Assembly: GCA_007859835.1 (NCBI GenBank)
Contig: SJPJ01000001.1
Span: 3,281,922-3,345,921 of the forward strand
Direction of reading: 5' to 3'
DNA: 64,000 nt
From: Novipirellula herctigrandis
Lineage (GTDB): Bacteria; Planctomycetota; Planctomycetia; Pirellulales; Pirellulaceae
Under the pieces are notes generated by a model that saw only the letters and a list, made by a program, of their open reading frames with translations, was not told the DNA's origin and did not search any database. Positions 1 through 9,429 of this stretch are shown piece by piece (position 1 is the stretch's first letter; each line of letters opens with the position of its first letter). Made by a program: the position numbers and the translations under genes.

Positions 1-355
1 CGCCCGCCGCGAAAAACTTGGTCAACCCCGAGGATGGACGCAGCAGTATCCAAACCGACGGTTGCTCATCGGCATGGTGGACCAAAACGAGATTACCGCG
101 TTCAAGCCAAGCGTCGGTACAAACGAAGCAACCCGCAAAACCGCTCCTTCGTATCGATCCCTTTACCGTTATCGTGTGGATGCGTCATTGGTATGATCAG
201 TTAGTATCGCAAGCCCTGAATGAAAATGGCCCTTGTGATAGTGAGCAAGGAACTACTGAATTGCATTGCGAACATCACCGGTGATGTTGGTAATTAGCAA
301 ACTTCCGTGGTCGACCAGCCCGCTCGAGACACCGATTCCGCTTTGGAAAATTACC
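1..355. other. No supported gene; possible tail of an upstream gene
   Basis: Two plus-strand frames stay open from the window edge. One runs from base 2 to a TGA at 194-196; the other closes at 284. Either could be the 3' tail of a gene starting outside the window. Neither has a recognisable domain, and codon use does not separate them. No tRNA, terminator or strong promoter is evident here. Confidence 0.3.
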
Positions 356-1201
356 ATGAGAACCTTGGAAGATCGCCTGCAAGTCCTGGAGTGTCAATTT
401 CGGCGAACAAAGAGAATCAACCGGGTTCTTGCTACGATACTGTTTGTAATTGCCTGCCTCGTGGGTGTGCAGAGCACAGCACCTTATGCTTCAGGGCAAA
501 AGGCTGCTTCAGGGCAAAAGGCTGCTTCGGGGCAATCGGCTGATTCGGGCCAAAAGACGCCTCCGTCGATTCCCGAAGCTGGACAGAGAACACAAAACCA
601 AGTTCCGCCTGCCCATGGTCGCCTGCGTACTGTGGAAGCGGATCAGTTTGTATTAGTTGACTCATCTGGCCGACCACGCGCTACGTTGGTCGTAAATTCA
701 GACGGTCCTGCGCTCAGTATGTTTGATGAAAAGGGTCAGAAGAAGCTTGAACTCAGTCATACCAACGACGGTTCAGCACTCCACCTACTTGATTCGAACA
801 AATCCCCCGTCGCGTCATTGCACGTGCCTCTTGACGGGGCGGATGCCCGCCTTGAACTGAGGAGTTCGCAAGGAAGTTCATTGACCAAGTCCACCGGTGT
901 TTCCGTCAAGGACTGTAACGAGAACCAACGTCTATTGTTAGCGTTGATCAACGGAAACTTTCCCGTGCTTGGCATCAGCCAGAGCGGTCAAACCGGACCG
1001 CCCTCGGTCGAAATCACTGCAAGCGACGATGGGTCTCGACATCTGAAGATGCACGACGAAGCCGGATACCCTCTTTTCTCCGTCTCCGCAGCGAAAAATG
1101 CCACAACCACACTAAGCATGAGTCATCCGGATCACGAGCGGTCTCTCCAAATCTCTGCGGGTGCGAAAGAAATGGATGGCCCCGTGATTTGGGCCCCGTG
1201 A
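356..1201 (+). pseudogene. Membrane-anchored or secreted beta-repeat protein, 3' end frameshifted
   Basis: The protein starts at ATG 356, which puts a basic stretch (RRTKRINR) just before a hydrophobic segment of about 18 residues, as in a signal peptide or signal anchor. Next come four SGQKAA-type hexapeptides (491-562), then a domain with repeated 'D-x-GRPRATL / D-x-KGQKKLEL' strands, typical of uncharacterised beta-rich surface proteins. The frame ends at TGA 1199-1201. A 14-nt tandem duplication (copies at 1178-1190 and 1192-1204) sits exactly there. Skipping one copy continues the same domain (VISFFAATRKDG ... IRMADDDGSVLFRAPKK) to a TAA at 1342-1344. The gene is therefore probably broken or C-terminally truncated by slippage. 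The function of the family is unknown. Confidence 0.65.
491..562 (+). repeat. 18-bp in-frame tandem repeat (4 units)
   Basis: Four 18-bp units encode SGQKAA, SGQKAA, SGQSAD and SGQKTP directly after the membrane segment of the secreted protein. The first two units are identical and the last two diverge. The length is a multiple of three, so copy-number change would alter linker length without a frameshift. Confidence 0.85.
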
Positions 1202-1204
1202 TTT
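1178..1204. repeat. 14-nt tandem duplication causing a frameshift
   Basis: GGCCCCGTGATTT occurs at 1178-1190 and again at 1192-1204, a period of 14 nt. Because 14 is not a multiple of three, the second copy shifts the reading frame. Removing it restores 50 further in-frame codons to 1344. Confidence 0.9.
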
Positions 1205-1462
1205 CGTTCTTTGCCGCAACAAGAAAAGACGGTACGGGTGGCCTATTGCCATCCTTGCAACTTGGCCTGCGAAAGGACCGCCAACCTTACATCCGCATGG
1301 CGGACGATGATGGGAGTGTTCTATTCAGGGCACCGAAAAAATAATCACTGAGTCGAAAAACGATTCGCTATCTGGAGCCATTCTGATTTTGTGTTGGCTA
1401 GGGGAAACATGGCAGAGCATGACGCCAGCTTTCACTTGGCCTACGCAATTAATAAAGTTGCA

Positions 1463-1951
1463 CTAGAGCTCCTCACCCTTGCCTTTCATTTTTGTTTTTT
1501 TCGTTTTTAGCAATGGCACGGCCGTTAGTCTAACGATGGGTGATCTTTCAGTTAGCAGCGTGACTTCACTGGAAACCGACAAGCCGGTAAAGAAGTCGGG
1601 TGTGATCCAGCTGTTCTGTGCGATTGGCACATTCACTAAGACCGTGATGAATCCGGTCTCCTCATCAATGTTTTCGGGTGTTACCGAGACGGTTGTGCCA
1701 TCCAAACCTACTGAGGTAAGTAGCTGGTTGGCCTCTGAAATCGCATCCTCGGCAATGGCGCCTGGCACCATCGCGGCTCTCGCTGCTTCGTAGGCGGCGG
1801 TGTCCGCGGTGTGCTGAAGCATCAATGCTCTGGATATCTCGATCATCGCTGTGAAAAACAGGATCATCACTGGCAATACCATCGCGAATTCCACCAGTGC
1901 AGCACCGGTGCGATTTCCTGACATTCGTTGCTGTCTTTTTATTGGATTCAT
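1463..1951 (-). CDS. TadE-family pilus assembly/pseudopilin-like protein
   Basis: This is a 162-residue protein with the TadE signature: a short basic N-terminus, then 'GAALVEFAMVLPVMILFFTAMIEISRA', in which the Glu of 'VEFA' and the 'LP' define the pseudopilin-like N-terminal helix. The rest is a small extracytoplasmic domain. It ends in a lysine-rich tail (LLKTKKTKMKGKG). It is the last gene of a three-gene minus-strand operon with a vWA-TadG protein and a second TadE-like protein, only 8 bp behind the former. TadE proteins are minor components of Flp/Tad pili. No TadA, TadB/C or RcpA gene is nearby, so these may be surface proteins or work with a Tad system encoded elsewhere. Confidence 0.8.
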   Translation of the reverse strand: MNPIKRQQRMSGNRTGAALVEFAMVLPVMILFFTAMIEISRALMLQHTADTAAYEAARAAMVPGAIAEDAISEANQLLTSVGLDGTTVSVTPENIDEETGFITVLVNVPIAQNSWITPDFFTGLSVSSEVTLLTERSPIVRLTAVPLLKTKKTKMKGKGEEL

Positions 1952-1959
1952 GGCTGTGA

Positions 1960-3147
1960 TCAGAACGTGATGAGGGTCGGCAGGCTTTTTGCGATGTCAC
2001 GAAAAGCTTCAGCAAGTTGTGCACTGTCGGCGGCATGATAGTGTTTACCACCACCATTCGAAGCGACTTCCGCCATTTTCGATTGCTCAGCTTCGTCAGA
2101 AAAAGTGACGGTGAAAATCATGATTTTTTCGTTGGCAGCCTGCTGAGACGCCGGAATGGGTTCTGTTCCCGTATTGTGAATCCCATCGCTCATCAGAATC
2201 AAAATACGAGAAGCCCAAGGTCTCGCGAGCTTTTTATCGCTCAACGCTGCAGCACCCTCAAGAATTCCAGCACCAATGTTGGTATAGCCGCCGTCGAATT
2301 TGAGTGAATGGTCTTGCATCTCAGCGGTGATGGACGCATAGTCGTCCGTTAACTTGACATCTGTAGCCGATTTAGTGCTGTAGGTGCATAGCGAAACTCG
2401 CTCGTCATGGCTTGACGTCTGCATAATGTTGAGGAATTCCTGTACTGCCGCAATCGTATCCAACCATCTTGCATTGGGAGGTACAGGATCGCCCGATGAC
2501 CAACCCGGCGGCGCAGATTGTGGTGGGTCCCCACCGGAAATTTCGTCGCTGGCATATGCCATTGAGCCGGAGCGATCGAGCACGATTGAGATATCCAGTT
2601 CGATTTGGGTGCAAATGGCCTGTTTGATTGGGCGAAAATATGTCTGGACTCCCAACGTGGGAAAGATCATTTCAACATCATCTTCCCCAAATGACCGTAA
2701 GCTCACCGCGTTCGGGTTTTCGCCCGGTGCGAACACGTAGCGCTGCGTTTCGTCCGTTCGTGTTGAGACGCCAAAGACGATATCGGTCCCGCCGACACTT
2801 ATCTCGCGGTTCGAATAGGGATTCATCTGTAAGAAACGATCCGCAGCAGCGATTGCTTGGTCTTGATCACCGGTTACGGCTAACATACGTCCCGCTGCGC
2901 GAGTCGCAACATCAGTGGATATCTGCAGTTCTGTCCTGGCCGTTTCCATGTAGGCGAGATTGATAACATAGCTGGCGATACAAAGAATCACGGGCAACAT
3001 GAACACAAGTAACGCCATCGTCGCCCCCGTCCTTGCGGACTGTCGGCGCAGACAAATCATTTCAAACCGGGGTCCGACAAGACGCAGGTCAGTCTTAACA
3101 ACTGAGCAAGGATACGCAGATCGCATTCGCATAGATCGAGGACTCAT
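1960..3147 (-). CDS. TadG-like protein with von Willebrand factor A domain
   Basis: The N-terminus has 'RTGATMALLVFMLPVILCIASYVINLAY', the single TadE/TadG-type membrane helix. A vWA domain follows with an intact MIDAS motif (IVLDRSGSMAYASD, i.e. DxSxS) and a downstream 'LILMSDGIHNTG' strand. A putative metal-dependent adhesion site is therefore displayed outside the membrane. I chose the ATG at 3147, 2 bp from the upstream stop. A TTG at 3153 would overlap that stop and is the alternative. The gene lies between two TadE-like genes in one operon, consistent with a Tad pilus or a surface adhesion complex. Its partner is not known. Confidence 0.85.
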   Translation of the reverse strand: MSPRSMRMRSAYPCSVVKTDLRLVGPRFEMICLRRQSARTGATMALLVFMLPVILCIASYVINLAYMETARTELQISTDVATRAAGRMLAVTGDQDQAIAAADRFLQMNPYSNREISVGGTDIVFGVSTRTDETQRYVFAPGENPNAVSLRSFGEDDVEMIFPTLGVQTYFRPIKQAICTQIELDISIVLDRSGSMAYASDEISGGDPPQSAPPGWSSGDPVPPNARWLDTIAAVQEFLNIMQTSSHDERVSLCTYSTKSATDVKLTDDYASITAEMQDHSLKFDGGYTNIGAGILEGAAALSDKKLARPWASRILILMSDGIHNTGTEPIPASQQAANEKIMIFTVTFSDEAEQSKMAEVASNGGGKHYHAADSAQLAEAFRDIAKSLPTLITF

Positions 3148-3149
3148 AA

Positions 3150-3554
3150 TCAAAACTCTGCCATAATGGAAACAGATTCGGAAATGGTATCGTCACGACA
3201 AAACCAGGTGCCAATGATTAAGTTTTCTGCCACATTGACGCTTACTGTAGTTGTCAATGTTTCTCCAAATTCGATAGATTTGGGGTCCGCTGGTGAGCAC
3301 TCAAAATCGTAGCCACTGATCCCTCGTCCGAGTAAGAACACATCGCATTGATCTTGTAAAGTCTCGGCGTCGACTTCGGGGACAATCGCAAGTCTGGCAC
3401 ATTCGTATGCAGCAATTTTCAACGACTGTCGCAGATACATCATCCGACAGGTCTCAAACGTGCCCATGGTAATGGCAAGGAAAACAGGCAAGCATAGAGC
3501 GAACTCCAACAGAGCCGAGCCTCGCCGCTTCAAACGCTTTTTCGGTACACGCAT
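3150..3554 (-). CDS. TadE-like protein
   Basis: This 134-residue protein begins MRVPKKRLKRRGS and continues 'ALLEFALCLPVFLAITMGTFETCRMMYL', the TadE pseudopilin-like helix with Glu after the Leu pair and 'LP' in the core. It is the first gene of the minus-strand TadE-TadG-TadE operon and its stop almost touches the TadG start. It has an ATG start. The C-terminal 70 residues are an unrecognised extracytoplasmic domain with two cysteines. The two TadE-like proteins of the operon differ strongly outside the helix, so they are not a recent duplication. Confidence 0.75.
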   Translation of the reverse strand: MRVPKKRLKRRGSALLEFALCLPVFLAITMGTFETCRMMYLRQSLKIAAYECARLAIVPEVDAETLQDQCDVFLLGRGISGYDFECSPADPKSIEFGETLTTTVSVNVAENLIIGTWFCRDDTISESVSIMAEF

Positions 3555-3912
3555 ATCTTCAGCCTGTGAAAATCCCCTGATGCCGTCCCACTGGGAACGA
3601 ACTACAATCTGGTGACTAATACCCCAAGGCTAGGTCGAATTTCATTGAAAGAACGAGAGCATCGACTTTAAAGAAAACTTCTTGGGGGAGAATTGGATTG
3701 GATTGTGTCAATTCTGATAGAAGTAACGGTCCCGACGCGCAAATCGATGACTGCAATCCGACACGACTTCCGTGGGGGAATTGATGTGATTCTGCAACAG
3801 CCGGCTTTGGCAAGCCGCGAGGCCACACAATGAAATCATGAATCTCGGCGATGCCGGCTAGGCTTCGTTTGGGGGCCATTCGCTTCGTGCACGGGAAAAT
3901 CCCAGCACACCG
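3555..3912. other. Intergenic, no gene seen
   Basis: This 358-bp gap lies between the TadE operon start and the end of the esterase/SMP-30 gene. Both flanking genes are on the minus strand. It should hold the operon promoter, but I see no convincing sigma-70 pair, hairpin or conserved small ORF. Confidence 0.4.
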
Positions 3913-5682
3913 CTACAAGCCTGGTTTCGGTGGCAAAACGGGTGGATTGAATGGTTTTGCAGCTGTCAATTGCACGGGTCGTTTCCAAACCGCGTCGGCT
4001 GTCGCAGCATAGAGCATGTTTTCGTGAAGTCGCACATAACAAACACGCCGTCCTTGTCCCGGTTTGGGCACAATCAAATTCACTCGGCCCGGTTGGTCAC
4101 AAATTTGGATGCCACTTTCGGTGGCACTCAATAGCCATCCCTCAGCACTGGTACACATACCATCGGCGTGACTTGCCACTTGATCGGCCGGCAAGTGCAA
4201 ATGGAAATAAGGTTGTTTGAATTCCAAGCTTCCATCGGCTGCGATTTGGTAGCTGTAGATGAATCGACCATCGAAATGGGCCACATACAATAGCGTTTGG
4301 TCAGGGTTGACCGTGATCCCGTTGCAACCTACGAACGAATCCACCACCGTCCGTTTTTTGGTCACTGGATCGATGTGCCAAACGTGTTTGCTTTGCGGAT
4401 CCGTCACATAGATCGATCCATTGCTCAAACAAACCAAGTCATTGCTACTGATATCATCCGCAATCACTTCGACTTCCTGTGTCGAACGATCCCACGCTAA
4501 AATTTTCCTTTCGCCTCGACACGCGCCATACAAACGTCCGTCCTTTCCGATCGCCAATCCGTTCGCTTGGCCCGAGTTCTCGATGAACAATTCCGGTTGT
4601 CCCCCGGGAGCGACGCGATAGATTTTTGCAGCCGGCACGTCGCTAAAATAGAGTGTTCCATCGTCAGTGATCGCTAACCCCTCGGCCCACTGATACCCTT
4701 CCCCAATCAGTTCCCATTCCGCTCCGTCCACCAACATTTCCTTTGCTCGGCTTTGCGATCGATCCAAGTCAGTGGTAATCGGCAGCGGGTAGTCTTTCCA
4801 GAGCCAACGCATCGCGTCGGGAAAAATCGCGGCGCCGTGTTCGTGGCTGTGCTTTCCATCACCCCACACGTGTTCGACTTCATAACCTGCCCAAACAAGT
4901 GCTCGATACATGGTTTGATTTTCCATCCACCAATCGCCTGCGTAGATATTTAAGTCGTTTTCGCCATCTTGCAAGAAAACCCTCAGCGCCTTTGGCTCCG
5001 TCTTGCGAACCAGGGTAGCCAATTCGTCGCCTCCTCTTAGCCCGACAAACGTTCCAATCATCGAATAGACTCGGCGAAACGCATCGGGTCGGTTCCAGGC
5101 TGCCGCGAAGGCGCAGATGGCGCCCGAACTCGCACCACAAATCCCACGGTCATTCGGATCGGAACTTATTTTCACATCGTGTGTCGCTTCGACATGCGGA
5201 ATCATTTCTTCGATCAGAAAACGTGCATACCGATCGCTCACGTCATCGTATTCAAACGAACGATTGAACCGAGGCAGAGAATTTTCATTCGCAGCAGGCA
5301 CGACGCCCGGATTGATAAACAACCCAATCGTTGGCGGCATCGCTTTCTCATGAATCAAGTTGTCAAACACGATGTGAGCACGAGAACCCCAGTTGTCGTT
5401 GCAGTACCCCTTGCCGTCTTGGAAGACCATCAAAGCAGAGGGTTCACCCCGTGTTAACTGCTGCGGAATGTAGACCCAATAGTCACGCTCGGTGCCAGGG
5501 TAGATACGACTTTCACGAAAGACGCCATGAAGCAATTGGCCCGTTGGGACGTCCGTTTGCCGTGCCGCTTCGGGGGGCACAGGGTAAGCATCCTTTCCTT
5601 GCGATTCCACCCGCTGCGTCATCAGCAGGGACACAAGTAAAAAGGCGGGTAGACAACAAAGCAGGCGAAGCGGACGTGCCAT
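3913..5682 (-). CDS. Secreted esterase fused to SMP-30/gluconolactonase beta-propeller
   Basis: The start at ATG 5682 is set by a GGAAG ribosome site upstream and a signal peptide (MARPLRLLCCLPAFLLVSLL). The N-terminal half is an alpha/beta hydrolase of the enterochelin-esterase (esterase D) type: nucleophile elbow 'GASSG', an acidic loop 'QDGENDLNIY' and a late His in 'GKHSHEHG'. The C-terminal half is an SMP-30/gluconolactonase/LRE six-bladed propeller ('EGLAITDDGTLYFSDV', 'NGLAIGKDGRLYG', 'CNGITVNPDQTLLYVAHF'). The protein of 589 residues probably acts outside the cytoplasm on ester- or lactone-containing substrates. The downstream stop lies beside the TadE operon gap. The upstream neighbour is a thioredoxin-like lipoprotein 37 bp away. 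Its true substrate is unknown. Confidence 0.85.
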   Translation of the reverse strand: MARPLRLLCCLPAFLLVSLLMTQRVESQGKDAYPVPPEAARQTDVPTGQLLHGVFRESRIYPGTERDYWVYIPQQLTRGEPSALMVFQDGKGYCNDNWGSRAHIVFDNLIHEKAMPPTIGLFINPGVVPAANENSLPRFNRSFEYDDVSDRYARFLIEEMIPHVEATHDVKISSDPNDRGICGASSGAICAFAAAWNRPDAFRRVYSMIGTFVGLRGGDELATLVRKTEPKALRVFLQDGENDLNIYAGDWWMENQTMYRALVWAGYEVEHVWGDGKHSHEHGAAIFPDAMRWLWKDYPLPITTDLDRSQSRAKEMLVDGAEWELIGEGYQWAEGLAITDDGTLYFSDVPAAKIYRVAPGGQPELFIENSGQANGLAIGKDGRLYGACRGERKILAWDRSTQEVEVIADDISSNDLVCLSNGSIYVTDPQSKHVWHIDPVTKKRTVVDSFVGCNGITVNPDQTLLYVAHFDGRFIYSYQIAADGSLEFKQPYFHLHLPADQVASHADGMCTSAEGWLLSATESGIQICDQPGRVNLIVPKPGQGRRVCYVRLHENMLYAATADAVWKRPVQLTAAKPFNPPVLPPKPGL

Positions 5683-5719
5683 AGGTATCTTCCACAGGAA
5701 GGTGAAGCGGGACGGAGGG

Positions 5720-6478
5720 TTAGCCTGCCAATTGGCTGACAAGTGGTATGACGTCTTTGTCGTAACTAAATCCAACAGTGTCACCTGAATCGACAAACCT
5801 CTTGACGAGTTTACCGTTGGCGTCGAACACAAAAACGGCGGGTATCGAATCGATGTCCAACTCCGCGAAAATTTCGTCACTTGATGTTTTGCTGATGTAA
5901 GTCGGAAAACGAGCACCGACCTTGGTTAAGAACGCGGCAACACGTTCTTGGTAGTATTCCGGCGGACGTGATTTACGACCATCAAAATCAACATCGACCG
6001 CCACACAGCGAACCTTATCGCCCAATGCATTGTGCAGCCGAACTAAGCCTGAAAACTCTTTCAAACAGGGTTGGCAGGAGAGCGACCAAAAATCGACTAC
6101 GGTCAATTTTTTGCTGGCGACAACTTGCTTCTCAATCTCACTCCACTGAGCAAACTGAATCGTTTGGCTGGCGGGTTGGACGCTCGACGTGTCCAAATTC
6201 GCTTCCGGCACTTCCACTCCGGTAGGCATTTCAAGTCCTCCCGATTCGGTTGGTTCCTCTTGGTCATTCGATTCACTTGGGATCTCTCCGGGTGGCAATT
6301 CCAGCGTGCCGGGCGCATCGACCGGGCGACTCGCTTCGTTTGCGGAGGAAGAGGCTTTTTGAGATTCAGGCGGAGGAACCACTGGGGAATCAGCAACCTC
6401 GCCGCCGCATCCGGCAAGCGACAGTAGCAAGGTAGTGGATAAACTGAAAAGAACCTTAACGCTGAATCGTTTCGTCAT
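5720..6478 (-). CDS. Thioredoxin-like (TlpA-family) lipoprotein
   Basis: A lipobox (LSLAGC, Cys at about residue 23) predicts lipid anchoring. It is followed by an acidic, proline-rich linker of about 80 residues (ESNDQEEPTE). The C-terminal domain is thioredoxin-fold of the TlpA/ResA/AhpC-TSA group with the redox motif CQPC in 'WSLSCQPCLKEF' and cis-Pro in 'DSIPAVFVF'. It probably reduces or isomerises disulfides in exported proteins. It lies 37 bp upstream of the esterase/SMP-30 gene in the same orientation and may share its transcript. The ATG start at 6478 gives a complete signal sequence. Confidence 0.85.
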   Translation of the reverse strand: MTKRFSVKVLFSLSTTLLLSLAGCGGEVADSPVVPPPESQKASSSANEASRPVDAPGTLELPPGEIPSESNDQEEPTESGGLEMPTGVEVPEANLDTSSVQPASQTIQFAQWSEIEKQVVASKKLTVVDFWSLSCQPCLKEFSGLVRLHNALGDKVRCVAVDVDFDGRKSRPPEYYQERVAAFLTKVGARFPTYISKTSSDEIFAELDIDSIPAVFVFDANGKLVKRFVDSGDTVGFSYDKDVIPLVSQLAG

Positions 6479-6660
6479 ATGAACTGTTTTTGAATGTGGA
6501 AGAGATCGCGGTCAAGGTGGCCATTCACAATCGGCCAATTTGGTTTCCTGAACAACGCAGCCCGATTGTACCCGAGGCGGACGCAATGCGGATACGGAGC
6601 CACATAGAATTCCACAACAGAGACAACAAACGCCGGTTTGCTATCGCTGCATGCGACTCA

Positions 6661-9429
6661 TTACTTTGCATCGACGCTCGACTGTGCATCGGGGCTGGAC
6701 TCAGGATGGTCACTGTGGGCCCGAAACGGTTTTTCCCGAGCCCCCGTTGCTTCGACGATTGGCCACGAAGCACGGAACGTATCACTATGTGGCCCAATTT
6801 TTTCAACCGGAATTCGTTCAAAGCCTAAATCGAATGCGGGTGAGTCTGGTTTCAATCGGTAATCATCGTTAGCCCTGTCGACAAACATCGGATCGGCGAC
6901 CAAGGAATGTTGGTCCATGCCCTTTGCTTGCCAAGACGTCCATGGATCAAGGGATTCGATTTCGACCAATCGAACGTCGTCCACCCACAACGAACCTGAT
7001 TCATCCGAGAAATCGATGCGAACACGAAACGTCGTCATTTTTTCGTGCCATTTATCCGCTCCACGCTGCGGAATTTGAAACGTGACTTCCTGCTCCGTCC
7101 AATCGGTCGTTAAATCACAATCGCTAGGCCAATTGGCCCAAAAGTAAGCATTGGCAACGTAAGATTGAAGCATCAAATTCGCCTTTGCACCAACATGGTC
7201 TGATTTCATTTTCGCCGTCAATCGATACGCCTTTCCAAGTTTCAATTCGAGAGGCTCACTCACGATGATCGGAAAATTGTCTCGTGGCTTTTCCTGATCG
7301 AAATCGGCATCGATCCGAAGGACGCGATTCCCTTGTCCCATTCCTTTGGCGTTCGACACCACTTCCATCGCGCCAACACTGTCGCCATGCGGATGGATTT
7401 GCCAACGCCACAGTTGAGGCATCTGCCCGATTGTTCCCCTTTCGAACGAAGGGTTCGGAGCCAGGTTATCCGAAAGTGGCCTTCCGTAAACGGCTTGTCC
7501 CGTATTGATTGGCAAGCCATCGTGCCAAATCAAGTTGTAGTCAAAAAAGTTGTGGTCGAACGAGAAGTCACGCACTCTTACAAAGTTTGATTGCGGTTTG
7601 CCGTAGCAGATAATATTGCGTAAGAAGGTATTGCCGCTCATCACGGTGCCATCGGGTAGCACCGCATCGTTAGGGGGAACGTCCATGTTTCGCATCGACT
7701 GCCATGCTGGTTGCCCGGCGACGGAATTGTAACCCTTGACCATTTCGTCAAAATGTTCGTTCCATCGTTTTCCAGTCGCGGTCCAGCCACTGCATTCAAT
7801 TTGCTGCATATCCCCATCAATGAAAACATTGTTTTCAATCCGGTTGTCGCGAGAACTGTGCAAGTGGATCAATCCCCGCTTTGCGCGAGCGACAATGTTT
7901 CCGATCACGTCAACGCCACCGGTGTTATCGTCCAAATAGACCCCCCAGCCGAAATGGGGTGATTCCCATTTGCCGTTTTCGAATCCAAAACCGAGTATGT
8001 CGTGAAAATAGTTATGACGAATGACGGTTCCACGTGATCCGAGCCAATCGCGACCGCCCGTATAGACAGCGCCCGTATCAGCGGTTTCCAAGTTCACGTG
8101 GCGAATATGGTTGTACTCGATCGCCAAATTATTGCCGTGGAACCCAATTCCAAACCGAGGACAATCGTGAATCAGATTGTGCGTCGCACGATGGCCAACT
8201 CCCGTCATCGAGACACCGACACCTTGTTTGTAGTAGACGCCCGTGTGATGGATGTAGTTGTTGTCGGCATAGTTTCCGGCCGGTGTCAGTGTCGGTACGT
8301 CGCCACCAGAAAGTGAAATCGCACTGCGACCAATGTTGTGAATGTCGCATCCAATCACTCCATTTCGCACGCCACCACGAACGGTGACCCCTGAACCGCG
8401 ATAGTCGCCCACGTTGCGGATCGTGCACCGAGCGATGCGACAATCGTTTGTTTGGTTCAAAGTAACCGCGTCCCCTTCGGCACACTCGATCGTGAAACCT
8501 TCGAACATCAAATGAGACGTACCGGATCCGATGTTCAAGATCGTGCGAGTGGTCGGCGCAAAGACCGACTCATTTCGAATGGAACCCGGTGGCCAGAAAA
8601 AGAGTGTTTGCGTTTCCTTGTCCAGATACCATTCGCCCGCTGAATCAAGGTCCTCGATGGCACCTTGAAAGTAGTACCGATCCGAGGGACGAATCGGGTA
8701 GGACGCATCAGTAGCAAGAGTGATCATTCGCGAATCACGGTCGACCGAATCGATTCGGCAAATATTATTCCACCAATTGTACCGCGGGAACACAAACACT
8801 TCGACATCTTGGGGACGCGACCAAACGCGGGCATCCTTTGGTTTGTAGACAAGCGATCGACGGTTCTCACCGGGTACGTCCTTGTACATTGGAATGTATT
8901 CTCCATCGGCATAAGCCCATCCGCCCGCATAGGGATTGTCAGGATCGTAGTTCGGATAACGAGCAAGAATTTGACGCTGTCCGTTGAATACGAGCTGTTT
9001 AAAATTGGCGTCGCGGAATCCTTGAGACTTTAAATCCGCTTTTAAGATCTTTCCTTTGTGCGGAACAAAACCATCAATCGGTAAGCCACCAACCAGGATC
9101 GGCACTTCGTCCGCATAGGCCTTCCAAATCGTGGGGAATTCCGCCGTGCCACCATCTTGCTTTTCAAACTTAATTCCATTGGGAAGGAAGTAGCTGCCGC
9201 CACGGACAAAGACGGTAATCGGACTTGCACCGGAAACACGGCGGACTGCATCGCGAGCAAGTTGCAGCGACGCAAACGGATCCTGTTTGCTTCCGCTGGC
9301 CGTTTCTTTGCCGCTTGGGGAGACATAGAACTCGGTCGCCTCGGCGGTACTGATTGTGGAGCCAAAAGTGGCGGCCAGAACAGCAAAGCAAACGACCATC
9401 CAAATGGCCATCCGATTCGACGAAAACAT
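6661..9429 (-). CDS. Secreted right-handed parallel beta-helix protein
   Basis: The start is taken at ATG 9429 (MFSSNRMAIWMVVCFAVLAATFG...), giving a signal peptide cleaved near 'AEA'. An ATG at 9411 is equally possible. 'FYVSPSGKETASGSKQDPFASLQLARDAV' is the hallmark opening of planctomycete and Bacteroidetes beta-helix (pectate-lyase-like) proteins. It is followed by many short strand repeats (NDCRIARCTIRNVG, NYIHHTG, NLIHDCPRFGIGFHGNNLAIEYNHIRHV). A C-terminal jelly-roll region ('NLAPNPSFERG', 'LWVDDVRLVEIE') resembles a carbohydrate-binding module. It probably acts on a polysaccharide outside the cell. About 922 residues long. Catalytic residues cannot be assigned by eye. Confidence 0.8.
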   Translation of the reverse strand: MFSSNRMAIWMVVCFAVLAATFGSTISTAEATEFYVSPSGKETASGSKQDPFASLQLARDAVRRVSGASPITVFVRGGSYFLPNGIKFEKQDGGTAEFPTIWKAYADEVPILVGGLPIDGFVPHKGKILKADLKSQGFRDANFKQLVFNGQRQILARYPNYDPDNPYAGGWAYADGEYIPMYKDVPGENRRSLVYKPKDARVWSRPQDVEVFVFPRYNWWNNICRIDSVDRDSRMITLATDASYPIRPSDRYYFQGAIEDLDSAGEWYLDKETQTLFFWPPGSIRNESVFAPTTRTILNIGSGTSHLMFEGFTIECAEGDAVTLNQTNDCRIARCTIRNVGDYRGSGVTVRGGVRNGVIGCDIHNIGRSAISLSGGDVPTLTPAGNYADNNYIHHTGVYYKQGVGVSMTGVGHRATHNLIHDCPRFGIGFHGNNLAIEYNHIRHVNLETADTGAVYTGGRDWLGSRGTVIRHNYFHDILGFGFENGKWESPHFGWGVYLDDNTGGVDVIGNIVARAKRGLIHLHSSRDNRIENNVFIDGDMQQIECSGWTATGKRWNEHFDEMVKGYNSVAGQPAWQSMRNMDVPPNDAVLPDGTVMSGNTFLRNIICYGKPQSNFVRVRDFSFDHNFFDYNLIWHDGLPINTGQAVYGRPLSDNLAPNPSFERGTIGQMPQLWRWQIHPHGDSVGAMEVVSNAKGMGQGNRVLRIDADFDQEKPRDNFPIIVSEPLELKLGKAYRLTAKMKSDHVGAKANLMLQSYVANAYFWANWPSDCDLTTDWTEQEVTFQIPQRGADKWHEKMTTFRVRIDFSDESGSLWVDDVRLVEIESLDPWTSWQAKGMDQHSLVADPMFVDRANDDYRLKPDSPAFDLGFERIPVEKIGPHSDTFRASWPIVEATGAREKPFRAHSDHPESSPDAQSSVDAK

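Noticed and set aside
3616-3879. 87-codon minus-strand ORF upstream of the TadE operon
   Set aside because: No domain, no ribosome site; left as intergenic.
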